The notes: generated by a model from the letters alone, not told the origin. A DNA stretch of 64,000 nt from Azolla caroliniana (GCA_043228905.1 JBHGNT010000006.1:22196001-22260000), one strand, 5' to 3'; counted from the stretch's first letter, positions 22,012 to 32,877 are shown. A program made the numbers and translations.

Positions 22012-25000
22012 CTATCCCCCCTTTAAAACGACGAGTTCCACGAGTCGTTTTGGATTGAGGACCCGGTTTCTCGGGATATCGTCGATGGAAGTCTTCTAGA
22101 AGAGCACGAGCATTGGTCACATTCTCGATCGGTTCCCAAGTACGCTCGCTGGGACTATATCCTAGCCAATCGACTAGATAGTAGAGCTTGTTGCGAACAA
22201 TCTTGGAATCGAGGATGGCAGCGACCTCATACTCAGGTCCATCTTCGAGCTCGATAGGAGGTGGTGGTTGTATAGTACGTCCTGGGATAGTGCTCTCGTG
22301 ATAGGGTTCGAGGAGAGAACTATGAAACACCGGATGTATCCGAAGTTGCGGAGGTAGCTCGAGACGAAAAGCGACATCATTAATCTTCCCGATAATACGG
22401 AAAGGACCTAATCGCCGATAATCCAACTTCTCACATGGGCGAGTAGTCTTGATGTGTCGTCGTAGCAGCCACACCCGATCTCCAATGTTAAAACTGGATG
22501 GAAGTCGATGACGATCTGCGTAGTCCTTGTGTGATTGTTGAGCTTGCTGGAGTTGAGTAGATAAATCCGCTTGTATCTTGCGTAACCGCTCCAAACGATC
22601 CTCCGCGCAAGGATTTGTGGACACTTCTGGGGTTTCAAGGACACACCACCGGGGATGATATCCCGTATAAGCGTAGAATGGCGTGACTTTAGTCGATGCA
22701 TGGATAGTGTTATTATAGGCAAATTCGGCGAACTGAAGAATATCTGCCCAGTCATTCTGATGATAGTTGAGAAAGCACCGCAGATACTGCTCCAGTGTTT
22801 GATTTGTTCGTTCGGCTTGACCGTCGGTTTGTGGGTGGTAGCCGGAGGAGAGGTTACAAGTGACCTTCAGCATTTTAAAAAGGTGCTTCCAGAATTTTGA
22901 CACAAACTGGGGTCCACGATCGCTGATGATATTATCAGGGAGTCCATGATGCCGACATACTTCCCGCATGACAATTTCGGCGGTGTCTTCACTAGATATT
23001 TCTTTAGTACATGGTAAGAAATGAGCCATCTTCGTATATCGATCCACCACTGTGAGAATCGCACTGAATCCCTTAGAGACTGGAAGATCTGTAATGAAGT
23101 CAAGAGCAATGGATTGCCATGGCTGGCTTGGAATTGGTAATGGTTCTAATAAACCATATGGATGATGTCTTGGCATTTTCGCTCTGCAGCATGTATCGCA
23201 AGTCCGAACAAAATCTTCGACAAATTGTCGCATACGGGGCCACCAGAATGATCGTTGTACTAAATCTAATGTTTTAGTACTACCAAAATGTCCTGCTGTA
23301 TATGTGTCATGGCAATTTTGTACTACTCGAAGGCGGCAAGAACCATTAGGAACATACAAAAGTTCTTTAAAGAAGAGTAATCCATCACAGTATTTGAATT
23401 GCCGATAATCCGTACCTGGTGATTGTGATTGTGAACATGACGCTCGAGAGGGGTCAATTTGTGCTAGTATAGCTTGGGCGAAAGCGTCAGTCTTCAAGTC
23501 CTCACGTATAGTATTGGTAATGTCGGAATCCACGGGCATGTCAAAGACTTGTGCTGCTTGCAGTCGTGCTGGACCCAAGATTACTTGCTTCTGGTTATCG
23601 AAAGCTGGCTCACCGGGACGTGGTGTTAGATACGAACGCCGTGATAATGCATCTGCCTTCCCTTGGTGCTTCCCCGGACGATATGTAATTTTGAAGTCGA
23701 AGCGTGTGAGGAAGTGGGCCCACCGAGCTTGACGTCGATTCAGTACACGAGCATCTTGAAAGTAGGCAAGGTTCTTGTGGTCACTGAATACAGTGACCTG
23801 ATGAGGAGATCCCTCCAGGAAATGCCTCCATTGCATAAAAGAATCAACTATTGCTAATAGCTCTTTATCATGAATTTCGTAGTTGATTTCGGCGGCGTCA
23901 AACTTACGGGAGTGGAAAGCCACAGGATGTAGCTTCTCGTCGTTACCCTGTTGTGACAGAATGCTCCCCAATGCGAAATCCGATGCGTCAGCTTCGATAA
24001 TGAATGGTTTTTCCGGATCCACATGACCTAAAATTGGAGCTGATGTAAACGCCTTCTTAAGACTCTCGAAAGCCATGTCCGTCTCTTTAGACCAAATGAA
24101 TGATTGTCCCTTCCTGGTGAGCTGTGTGAGAGGCAGCACAATTTTTGAGTAATTTTGTATGAACTTCCGGTAAAAATTTGCAAAGCCTAGGAAGCATTGC
24201 ACATCCCGCACCGAACGCGGAGTGTGCCATTCTATCACCGTTTTCACCTTGGCTGGGTCCATAGATATGCCTTCTGAGGAGATGACATAGCCGAGAAATT
24301 CCACTTGGTTGCACCCGAAACTACATTTCTCTAACTTTGCATACAGACCATGTTCTCGAAGTCGTTTTAGTACTAATAGTACATGAGAATCATGTTCTTC
24401 TTGGGTCTTTGAATAAACCAGTAGATCATCCAAATAGATGATCAAAAAATCATCCAAGAGATCTCGAAATATATCATTCGCCATGTGCTGGAAGACTGCC
24501 GGCGCATTAGTGAGTCCGAACGGCATGACCGTATACTCGAAGTGCCCATATCTGGTGCGAAACGCGGTCTTCCATTCATCTCCTGGTCGGATCCGTACGA
24601 GGTTATAGGCTCCTCGTAAGTCGATCTTCGTGAAGAACCTGGCACCGTTGATCCGTTCTAAAAGACTTGAGATAAGGGGAAGAGCATACCTATTTCTTAC
24701 TGTGACCTTATTCAAGCCACGGTAATCTACAACGAGTCGAAGCGAGCCATCTTTTTTCTTGACGAAGAAAATGGGTGCACCGGCTGGAGATTTCGAATGC
24801 CGAATGAAACCGTTCTCCAAATTCTCCTCTATATAGGCTCGGAGGACTTCTAGCTCGGTTGGTGACAAATTGTAGATCGGCCCCCATGGCGGCTCTTTTC
24901 CCGGTTGTAAGTCGATGGCGCAATCGTACGGCCGATGATGAGGAAGTGTGTTGGCTTGTACTTTATCGAACACATCAGCATACTGACGATACTTCTCGGG

Positions 25001-25587
25001 AAGTTGAACGGTGGACTCCTCTTTGGTGGTGCTGGAGGGTTGTACTGATATTGCGAAGAGAAACATTTCCTCCTTGCGCTCTTCCTCACGCAACTGATGT
25101 AGCGAAATGGTTGCAACCTTCTGGGTAGATCCTTGGGTTTGTCGCAACCGGATTTCCCTTGTCCTCCAATCTATGTCTGGGTTATGTAACTCGAACCATG
25201 GTAATCCTAAAACTATGGGATGTTCTGGAATACTAATAATATTAAATGATACTACACATGTTAAGTTATCTAGGACAATATTAACGGGTTCCGACTCTTC
25301 TATGATATTACCAGAAGCAATGGGACGACCATCAATGACTACTACTGAGGCTGGACATGGGAGCTTTCTGAGAGATATCTGATGAGCTCGGGCAAAATTC
25401 CTATCCATGAAGCAAGAATTAGCTCCGGAATCTAGAAGGGCTAAGGTATGTACTGGAGGGGTACTTTTAGTACTAACTGCTACTTGGGCTACGAACACAT
25501 CACTAACTTGCTTAGAGGGAATGGAACCACTAATGGGCTGCACAGATCTAGGGCTGTCCAACCAAACGGCTCCTATTTTGGCTGGAC
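22004..25587 (-). CDS. pol: Chromovirus pol: protease, RT, RNase H, integrase, chromodomain
   Basis: An uninterrupted frame encodes about 1185 residues or slightly more; it has no ATG near its start, so it is probably made as a gag-pol fusion. Counting from 25561, the aspartic protease core LLDSGA is at about 42-47. Reverse transcriptase follows, with FFVKKKDGSLRLVVDYR near 265 and catalytic YLDD at 376-379. RNase H has the IIEADASDFALG motif. The integrase has an HHCC finger (GHFGSTKTLDL, CDTCCRAKMP) and the core Asp-Asp-Glu set in DFITDLP, SDRGPQF and DGQAERTNQ. The C-terminal chromodomain (YEVAAILDSK, LVDWLGY, TWEP) probably targets integration to chromatin. No stop or frameshift is visible inside pol. 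Confidence 0.95.
22012..22025 (-). other. Polypurine tract of the chromovirus
   Basis: AAAGGGGGGATAG on the minus strand lies directly against the 3' LTR and is the expected primer site for plus-strand synthesis. Confidence 0.8.
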
Positions 25588-25989
25588 TTAGTCGTTTAAC
25601 TCTTCTTCTAATTGGCTAAGGACATCAAATTTGTTTGCGAGATTCGGACTATTAGTACTATTAGGACTATTATGACTATGAGGACTATCAGAGATTCCTA
25701 CTGAAATAGACTCGGGTTTAGTATAGTCAGAACTAACAACGACTTGGTTTACCTGCCTTCTTGGTCTATGGGGACAGTTTATCGCGATATGCCCTGGTCC
25801 ACCGCAATAAAGGCATAATCGGTTTGTTCGGCGTCGTTGCTTTTCCTCCTCCGATAGCGGCCCACGACGACGTGTAGTGTCAATTTCCATTGGAGTTGGA
25901 GTACTTACTGGAGGCGCATTATGTGACTCCCTTTGAAAAGGTTTTGCTACCACTGAGGCATAGGTAGGCTCGGATCTTGCCCTCGGCAT
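25588..25989 (-). CDS. gag: Chromovirus gag, C-terminal part with CCHC zinc knuckle
   Basis: This 133-residue stretch continues gag in the same frame beyond the TAA. It carries one zinc knuckle, [14 protein letters not shown], the nucleic-acid binding motif of nucleocapsid. It ends LEEELND and TAA. Pol follows in the -1 frame with a short overlap. Confidence 0.85.
   Translation of the reverse strand: MPRARSEPTYASVVAKPFQRESHNAPPVSTPTPMEIDTTRRRGPLSEEEKQRRRTNRLCLYCGGPGHIAINCPHRPRRQVNQVVVSSDYTKPESISVGISDSPHSHNSPNSTNSPNLANKFDVLSQLEEELND
25594..25600 (-). promoter_or_regulatory. Candidate -1 ribosomal frameshift heptamer
   Basis: GTTAAAC lies in the zero frame as G-TTA-AAC, one codon before the gag stop. 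The pol frame is -1 relative to gag and is already open here. GTTAAAC is a known slippery heptamer in arteriviruses. I did not evaluate a downstream RNA structure. Confidence 0.45.
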
Positions 25990-25995
25990 CTGAAA

Positions 25996-26757
25996 TTATC
26001 GTTCTGAACGTCGCTCGAAGAGGCGGTTGTCACATCTTACCGCTCGACTGATTGCTTCTGTTAATGATTTTGGCTCTTCAGGGAAAGTCAAGAGTAAATC
26101 CTTGACATCGTTGCGTAGACCATAGCGGAACTGCTCCATCAATGCTTGATCATCCCAGGGGATATCGGCGGCGAGTAGGCGGAAATCTGCAGCATATGCG
26201 GAGGCTGGACGGTCACCTTGGCGTAATCGCCGGATTTTGTTGATTGCAGTCCTTATGCTGTCAGTATCTCCAAAACATGCTTTAAACTCACTTATGAATT
26301 CTTCAAAATTATTTAGTACTGGAGATTCCTTTTCTAGTAGCGGAGCGAACCATGCTAATGCTGAGCCATTTAACAACGTGCCTACTAAACCCACTCGTGA
26401 TGCATTGGTGGGATATCGGGACGGATGCATTTGAATAACTAACCGTACCTGGTTAAGAAACCCTCTAAACTGCGATCGCGTTCCATCGAACTTCGTGGGA
26501 AGGCCAATCTTGGGTTCTTTATGAATTCCTTGTGCTCCGTGCCCTTGTTGTTGCATTGCTACGATGGTTGCTTCGAGTTGTTGCACGCGTAACGCAAGTT
26601 CCCCATGCTGTTGTTGCGTTTGCTGCTTTTCTAAGGAAATTTGCTGAAGATCCCCCAACAAGCGTTGATTTTCTTGTTCCAAAGCATGAAACTTCTCTTT
26701 CAAGCATTGAAATTCCGAGAAAACGGATTGATACTCTTCAGCGCTAACGGTGGCCAT
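25996..26757 (-). CDS. gag: Chromovirus gag, N-terminal part
   Basis: This encodes 253 residues from ATG 26757: an N-terminal coiled coil rich in Gln and Leu, then a retrotransposon-gag core (GLPTKFDG, GFLNQVRLVIQ, ALAWFAPLLEKESP, FRLLAADIPWDD). It forms the capsid-like particle of the element. It ends at a TAA (25996-25998). The downstream CCHC part continues in the same frame, so a single nonsense codon divides gag. The codon differs from CAA by one transition. Whether the stop is a defect or is read through cannot be told from one copy. Confidence 0.85.
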   Translation of the reverse strand: MATVSAEEYQSVFSEFQCLKEKFHALEQENQRLLGDLQQISLEKQQTQQQHGELALRVQQLEATIVAMQQQGHGAQGIHKEPKIGLPTKFDGTRSQFRGFLNQVRLVIQMHPSRYPTNASRVGLVGTLLNGSALAWFAPLLEKESPVLNNFEEFISEFKACFGDTDSIRTAINKIRRLRQGDRPASAYAADFRLLAADIPWDDQALMEQFRYGLRNDVKDLLLTFPEEPKSLTEAISRAVRCDNRLFERRSER

Positions 26758-26858
26758 GGGATGAAGGAAAAGGGAAATAAGAGACTAGTAGGAAAGGAGG
26801 GAGACAGAAGGAAGAGGGAGAGAAAAGACCAGACAGGCACCCGAAAATCGGTTCAAAC

Positions 26859-26992
26859 TGTCAGGAACTCTATTAAGGCAGAGAAGGAATTAGTACTAAA
26901 AGAAGGATTAGTACTATTGTTGGGGAATAGTACTAAGACAGAGAAGGATTAGTACTATGAGAGGTGTCGAACTTTTGAGAGAAGGAATGAGT

Positions 26993-27038
<46 letters not shown>

Positions 27039-27328
27039 TGATGCGAAAGATATATGTATTATATGAAGGAAGATATACAACAGTAGTTAGAAGGCTTAAG
27101 ACTGGCGTTGAACCGATTTGGTTCGAACTAATGCCTTGCGCCTCCTTTTATAGTGTCTTCAGGAATACTCCTGAAGTTTCTAGAATGTTCCAGAGAAATC
27201 TGGAATATACATCAATTTCCCAATAAAACCTAAATGAAAATAATATCCTTCAAATTACAATTCATAACCTAATGGTAAAGTCTCGACCCGTGTAACAAAA
27301 GGTTATGGGTTCGAGTCTAGTTATGACA
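26859..27328 (-). repeat. Chromovirus 5' LTR (promoter copy)
   Basis: 470 bp, starting TGTCATAACTAG and ending TTCCTGACA on the minus strand. It contains a tRNA-like head in reverse, an HSE-like array, a TATA box at 27144-27152 (TATAAAAGG) and, further downstream, a GA/CT tract and four TAGTACTA palindromes. Transcription probably starts 25-35 bp past the TATA box, which would put the palindromes in R/U5. Confidence 0.9.
27158..27215 (-). promoter_or_regulatory. Heat-shock-element-like pentamer array in the 5' LTR
   Basis: Twelve consecutive 5-bp units alternate between TTC and GAA cores. Reading on the plus strand they are TTC, GAA, CTC, GAA, TTC, GAA, TTC, GAG, ATC, GAA, TAC, CAA. Seven are perfect and each of the rest has one mismatch. 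Four consecutive perfect units (GAAGTTTCTAGAATGTTC, 27173-27190) form a strong HSF site by the standard nGAAn rule. The array ends 5 bp upstream of the TATA box in element orientation. Confidence 0.7.
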
Positions 27329-27333
27329 CTTAT

Positions 27334-27666
27334 ATTGAGCCGATTGAAAGGTATAACTAGGTTCATCTCCCTTGATCCATTTCCATACATCCCTTAACAT
27401 GACTTCAGTCTCAAAATCTCCCCATTCTTGAGCCTTTGGTCCATCCATAATAGAGTGGATAGATGTTAATTGATTTGTCTCACAACAAACATTAAAATCT
27501 CCCATCAATAAACCCAGTCTACCATTATCAAGCACTGAGTTTAGAGATCTCCATAACATTTGTTCTTGTGAAACATTTGATGCATACACACCAACTAATC
27601 AAAGAGCTTGCCCTTTATAACATATCTCTACCACAATAAATCTTCCTAATTCATCTGAGACAATTA
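27334..27666 (-). pseudogene. LINE-1 endonuclease fragment (N-terminal part)
   Basis: It encodes the middle of an apurinic-type endonuclease, with LLMGDFNV as the conserved core motif. A TGA lies upstream of VGVYASN in the same frame. The domain is cut at 27333 by the chromovirus insertion and resumes at 21537. Confidence 0.75.
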
Positions 27667-27675
27667 CTTTTGGGT

Positions 27676-27676
27676 G

Positions 27677-27722
<46 letters not shown>
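27676..27722. repeat. CT microsatellite at the LINE-1 5' truncation point
   Basis: A run of CT dinucleotides separates the truncated LINE-1 from the right part of the GCCCCTCC array. A related GA tract in the LTRs is a separate repeat. Confidence 0.85.
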
Positions 27723-27723
27723 A

Positions 27724-28140
27724 AATGCCCCCCTCCTCTGTTTTGGCTATTTCCGATACTACCCCTGCATTTGACTTCCTTTTCTTTTCATCCTCTCTCT
27801 CCCTCTCTCTCTCCAGATGCCCCTCCTTTGTTTTGGTCATTTTCAAAACCACTCCTATTTTTATTTTATTCCTCTCTCTTGGTGCACCTCCCCACCAGGA
27901 TTTGGTTCTTTTCAAAACTACCCCTCCAATTTGTCTTCGTTTTTTTTTTTCTTTTTATCATCTCTTCGAATGCCCCCTCCGGTTTTGGTTATTTGCAAAA
28001 CTACACCTTTCGTTTCTCTACGTTTTTATCATCTCTCATGGATGCCCCTCCATCCATCAGTTTTGGTTATTTGCAAAAACTGCCCTTGTATTTCTCTTTT
28101 GCTCTTTGATATTTTGTTATTTGCCAAACATACCCCTTAA
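27724..28140. repeat. Right part of the GCCCCTCC/ACCCCTGC tandem array
   Basis: About five diverged units of roughly 75-90 bp share GCCCCTCC, GTTTTGGTTATTTGCAAAAC, ACCCCT and TTTTTATCATCTCTC. They match the unit at 18484-18545 on the other side of LINE-1. Long plus-strand frames through the array (27674-28234) arise because the units rarely contain stops, and are not genes. Confidence 0.75.
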
Positions 28141-29338
28141 AACACATTCGCGTTCACAAGTGGAAGCATCACAGATTGCACTTTTAGATTCCTTTTATAA
28201 TTGTGCAACTTTAGGCTATTTACAAAAAACTTGATACACCAGTATCACATGTTCTTGCAACCATACAACGTTTGCTAATTTAATAATATTTAGTAAGTTC
28301 AAGAAATTGAAACATTAAGTTAAAACGTATATTTCTAAAGTTGATGATATGAAATACGAAATATAATTAAATCCAACAACATCATAAATGACTTATTAAG
28401 ATTTAACACATTGGTAAAACTCTAAAACATGTAATTTTCTGAACATTCATTAAGTTGATGATTTCCAATTAATGAAATGTAAAACATCACAGATGGCTAC
28501 AGAAATTGGAGTGGATATACGATGGCAGTACGTAGTACCGAGATGGATGTTCCCCCCTCCCATTAGATGATAGAGGGGCGTGAATGACACGACAAACATG
28601 GAGAACAAACATGTGGGCTATTTAGTGTAAGATAAATAAGTGATGTAGCCCATATGGAAGTAGGTAATGTCTAAAGCTATGTATTGTAGGCCTTTTAACT
28701 AATGGAGTATATTCTTCTTTGGAAAAAAAAAAACACCAATATCACAATGGTTTTCACATTTGTCACTTGTTAAACTGTATAAATAGTCATATTAAACTAA
28801 GAATCTTTCTTGAAAAGGTTCACGTGTCAATGTCTAAATATAAAATGAGGTTAAATTGAAGAGGAGCACAATTGATCTAATAAGCTTTTGATCTCTAGGT
28901 TTTAGCATTGCGAAGGGTTGACATGTGTTGAAGAAGGGGAAGTAATATCTATACTTATTGATTAAGTATTGGACATTGTAATACTTAGTGATTATAATGT
29001 TTGCTATGACAGGTGATAGTCAAATTTTCTAAAATGGAACAATATTAAGTTAAAACAATAGTTTAAGCAATATCCAAAATGTGCATCATTTTTCCCAATT
29101 GTTAACAGTAATCAGACCATGATAAAACATATGTACGCAATAATCTCAGTAATGTAGATTGTACCAACAGTGTCAATATAACATCCAAACTTAAGCCACA
29201 TCTCGTTCACAAGTTTAAATGCAACAATAATCAAATTGTAGTTGACGATAAAATGAATATGAAAGCATCGTATAAGTGAGTGAAATATAGATTAAAATGT
29301 TACAATTGATAATGAAACTTAGATTACAATCTTAATAT
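28141..29338. other. Intergenic, with a probable LINE 3' tail
   Basis: AT-rich with no gene recognised. At about 28690-28733 ACTAATGGAGT is followed by TTTGGAAAAAAAAAAA, resembling the 3' terminus of LINE-2 near 50831-50858. It may be the tail of a degraded relative on the plus strand. Confidence 0.4.
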
Positions 29339-30026
29339 TGTTGAGATATGAACTGTAGACAAATGAGAAAAAATGTGCTGAAAAGTACAAACAAGAAACG
29401 AAGGAAAAACAACAAATGCATTGAATACACAGAGTTTAATGTGGAAACCCTAAAACAAGGAAAAACCTCGGGAGAACAGGTCTTCACTATAATAGTGGAT
29501 GTACAAGAGAAGGATAAAACAGATTACAACACTCTCATATAGAGTGTACCAGCCACACAGGGCTCTTGACGTCTACTGTTACACACACAACTATGGTGCC
29601 GCTCACGCTCTTTCGCATCTCACACTTCTTCTCTACACTCTACAGAAACTCTATTCTACATCACACTCATAATGGTTGCCCTAGGTGCATTTATACTTAT
29701 ACACAGTATGGGCTATTTACAAATGTAGTCCTTATTACTACTACTACTATTATTATAGTAACAACAATAGTAGTTAATCAGCTGACTGGTCAACTAGTCG
29801 ATTTGACTAGCCGACTCCTATGTCGGCTATCCAATCGGCCTGACTAGTTGGTCGTGTCTTCGACTTGGATCATTTACTATCAACTCTCCATGTCGACTCT
29901 TTGTGTCTTCGACCGTCAACTCTCAGCTCGACCAGTCGGCTACTCCTTGTCTTCAACTATCGGCTCTTACTCAATCTAATAGTCAACTCCTCCCACATGA
30001 GGGACAAATTCCAAACAAATATAACA
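29339..30026 (-). mobile_element. Possible solo LTR (low confidence)
   Basis: The 688-bp block begins TGTTGAGATATG and ends AAATATAACA on the plus strand. On the minus strand it opens TGTTATATTTG with TTTGTCCCTCATGTGGGAGG nearby, a pattern common at the start of plant copia LTRs. The flanking 5-mers (AATAT and TTCCA) do not match, so there is no target duplication to support it. CGACT/CGGCT-rich repeats occupy 29790-29990. Confidence 0.35.
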
Positions 30027-30300
30027 TTCCAAAATAATGTTAACTCACATGGCTATAAAGGTAATGCGCTCGCGTACTAAAACATTATAATGCATAGACA
30101 ATAAATTGATTATATCAAACAAAGAACAAAATGAAATTTAGTAGCTAGAATGACCATTAGATTAAAATGTTAAGATTATGGGCATGAAACTTAAATTATA
30201 ATGTACTCTTATTAACATCACAAAGTAATGTTTCACATTGTTAAAAGAACATACGTTCAAAATTTAACACGTTTGTTACTAATAACACATTCCGTCAAAA

Positions 30301-31060
30301 ACAATGGAGGAACAACTCCGTCAACCTCTATTTTGGAACCCCAGGATTCGAAGTGATGACGGTATGATGCTTGGTTAGAAAAAATACTTGCCATGGGGAA
30401 AAATGGTAGAGTACAATGTTAGTTCAGTAAGAGACTGGGAGGAGTTCAAAAGGAGAAGAAGGGAGGGACTGGTTGGTAGCCCTAGATTTACTGGCAGGTT
30501 GGAAAAGATTACCCATTTGATAGATAAGGCTGTTGATGGTCTAGCTAGGCTGAATGAAGAAGAGGGGGTCTGGTTTGGGTGGTTTGTGGGTGAGGACGAT
30601 GCACAAATTATCCGAGGCAGGTGCCCATCTAATGAGTATCGGTGGTGGGGCAACCTAAGTGCTTTGGTAGACAATGACCAGTGGTTGGCAGTACGAGTGG
30701 CAATGCTGGAAGGTAAGAAGTGGCAAGTAAACCCGGACCCAGGGAAGCTGCAATCTGATTGTAAGCTTTGGATAGTTGACAACAAGCCCATATGTGATCT
30801 GGATTGGGATCCACTAGAGGTGTGGTGGCAGAAACCGGGAACGGACAAACTTAAACGGTTTTTCGAGTACACTACCAAGCTAGGAAGGCAAATCATTGGA
30901 TCTAAATCGATGGGTGTTGCCCTAACTCGCAATAGCTGGAAGGATAAAGGCATTTCTGATGGAATTCGATACATTGTATCAACTTGTGATGAAACTCTGG
31001 TTTTTTCATCACTTCAAAATTTTAATTTTTTTTAAAAACAAAAAAAATCAAATTTGTTTT
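30301..31060 (+). mobile_element. LINE ORF2 C-terminal fragment
   Basis: The plus-strand frame carries LFWNPRIR, a TAG, then LPWGKMVEYNVSSVRDWEEF, followed by KWQVNPDPGKL and RQIIGSK. LINE-2 has matching landmarks (ILWNPCIR, LSWG, KWIVDPDP), so this is the post-RT region of a related LINE. It stops before the zinc-knuckle domain and is followed by A/T runs at 31018-31075. No endonuclease or RT is attached. Confidence 0.6.
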
Positions 31061-31739
31061 TTAAAAAACCCCAAAAAAGAACTTTAAACATGAACTCAAT
31101 ACAATGTGTGAGATTACATCTTAAGTGATATCTCATCTTTGCAAATAACAAATCAAAATAAATAAATGTTACCAAGTAAATAAGTAAATCATATAAAAGA
31201 GACAAAAGAATCTTATTACATGAAATGTACGATTCTCAAGTCAAATATATTGTAATTTTTTCCTTCGAAATATCTATAACATAAGTAGATCCAGAATGAG
31301 GAGATCTCCGAAGTGAGGCAAACGCCTATAATGACGATAGATAATGGCCTTTTACTGTCAAAGTCAACGGTGATGAAATTGAGGTCCATGAGGCCAAGAC
31401 CTATGTGCATGACAAATTGTTATTGCCTAATTTATTGTAAACACTTTGTTATGCCCTGGTTGGGAGCCCATTTGAGTAGCCTTGGATTGACTCATAGCAC
31501 GAGTAAGAGTCATGAGGATAAAAAAAGTTGTGATTGTTCTTTGTTGATAAGCTTTTGTGGTTGTAAAGTTGTCCTTCAGTAGCTTTTCCCTCTGGCTCTT
31601 GAGTTCTAACAAGAAAATCCACAAGCATCATTGGTCCTCATATTCCATTACCTTGGGTAGTGGGCCAAAGTCTTGTTTAAAGAGGCAATGATATCTCCCT
31701 CTTATTTCATAAGATACTACAATGACAAACATAGTGTTC
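31061..31739. other. Intergenic, no gene recognised
   Basis: Frames of 60-90 codons on both strands here have no family I recognise. Confidence 0.4.
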
Positions 31740-32115
31740 TTTCACTTCCACTTTGGGCTCCCTTCCACTCCGGACTCCCTTCAATTATGCGCTTTGTTTG
31801 AGTATGCATTCCCTTCAAATTTAAGCTCTATTCAAGTTTGTATTCCATTCGACTCTGTGCTCCATTCGAGTTTGAGCTCTCTTCGACTTTGGGCATTGTT
31901 CAAGTATGACCTAATGTCATGTTTGATCAAACTTCGAATCTAGGCTATGTTTGACTTTGAGATCTATTCGAGTCTAAGATCTCTTCAAGTTTATGCTCCC
32001 TTCGAATGTGAGCTCTGTTCAACTCTACACTCCCCTCGAGTCTTATCTCTTTTTTACTGTGGGCTCTCTTCAACTCTGTGCTTTGTTAGAGTCTGAGCAC
32101 CCTTCGAGTTTTAGG
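31740..32115. repeat. 17-bp minisatellite, about 18-20 copies
   Basis: A unit close to CATTCGACTCTGTGCTC repeats head to tail. Most copies keep TTC(G/A)A near the start and GCTC or GATC at the end. Two places carry insertions (about 31900-31930 and 32045-32060). A short A-phased frame across it is not gene-like. Confidence 0.85.
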
Positions 32116-32877
32116 ATCCTCCTTAATCCAAGATCCATGTGGTCCCACTTGATTAGCACACGCATGCACGTTTTCGTGACAACGCTCTGAAGTGTTATAC
32201 TAACACGTATTTCATAATATTATATTCGCTTGCATATGCATCATGTAAGTTGTAAGGTATGCATTTCATGTATCCCCGACTCTCTGTCTTTGATCGGTAT
32301 ATTTATAGTGTTTGCCAGGTGCTGACTATATTTGCGGAAGGGTTTCCAAAGCCGGGACTTATCCCTAGCTGCTGAAATACATACACGACTCGGATAAATA
32401 AACAGCCCAAGATGTGATGATAAATCTGACCAGTTATCTATGAGAGAATTTAGAAAACGGTGACTTGCCCTTCTTTACCCACGCCTCTTATCTTAAAGGG
32501 AAGTGACCTTTACTTTGCACACATTCACTTGGATAACTAGCTTATAACCATTAGGTCAACAGATGATTCGTTATCTTATGAGTGTGTAGTAAGCAATATT
32601 GCTTCATTAAAAATCAATTAATTGCAACAACTAAAGCACTCACATGTTTGCTACTATAGAAATTTTTTAATGTGTTTGTCTAGTAAGTTGTAGATGGGAT
32701 TATGTATGTGTTTTCTAGGTTTTTTTGCAATTATATCTAATTATGAATGTACTCAGAATTGTGATAAGGGTGAGCGCAAAATTTATGAGTGATAACCAAC
32801 GTAAATATCCACATATGGAAACGAGAAGAAGAAAAACATGTTTAGATGTAAAATCTACTAAATCAAAGAACACAAGC
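32116..32877. other. 3' flank of the remorin gene
   Basis: No gene recognised. It presumably contains the 3' UTR of the minus-strand remorin. Confidence 0.4.

Larger units (their letters stand above)
21538..27328 (-). mobile_element. Ty3/gypsy chromovirus, near-complete and young
   Basis: The element is 5791 bp, with LTRs at 21538-22011 and 26859-27328 that begin TG and end CA. It is flanked by a 5-bp duplication, CTTAT, at 21533-21537 and 27329-27333. The LTRs look identical by eye apart from the length of a GA microsatellite, so insertion was recent. Coding order on the minus strand is gag, CCHC knuckle, protease, RT, RNase H, integrase and chromodomain, the order of chromoviruses. A polypurine tract lies next to the 3' LTR. 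I could not recognise a primer binding site after the 5' LTR: no TGG-type tRNA complement follows 26859. A stop codon in gag and a -1 frame change before pol separate the coding parts. Confidence 0.95.
18541..27668 (-). mobile_element. LINE-1: 5'-truncated non-LTR retrotransposon, interrupted by a chromovirus
   Basis: Minus-strand ORF2 remnants run from the endonuclease (near 27666) through reverse transcriptase to the C-terminal zinc-knuckle region (18550). An A/T-rich tail (AATAATAATAAAAA in minus orientation) marks the 3' end at about 18521-18541. The endonuclease coding region is split by the gypsy element, and the two flanks rejoin in frame once the insert and one CTTAT copy are removed. 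The 5' end is truncated at a CT microsatellite, and I could not define a target-site duplication. At least three stops and one frameshift show that it is inactive. Confidence 0.8.

Noticed and set aside
27674-28234. Long overlapping plus-strand frames of 100-186 codons
   Set aside because: They arise from the CT microsatellite and the repeat array, whose units rarely contain stops in any frame.
29339-30026. Treating the TG...CA block as a confirmed solo LTR
   Set aside because: The flanking 5-mers differ and no primer site or partner LTR was found, so it is listed only at low confidence.
30375-30974. 199-codon minus-strand frame
   Set aside because: It is the shadow of the plus-strand LINE ORF2 fragment, which carries conserved LINE landmarks.
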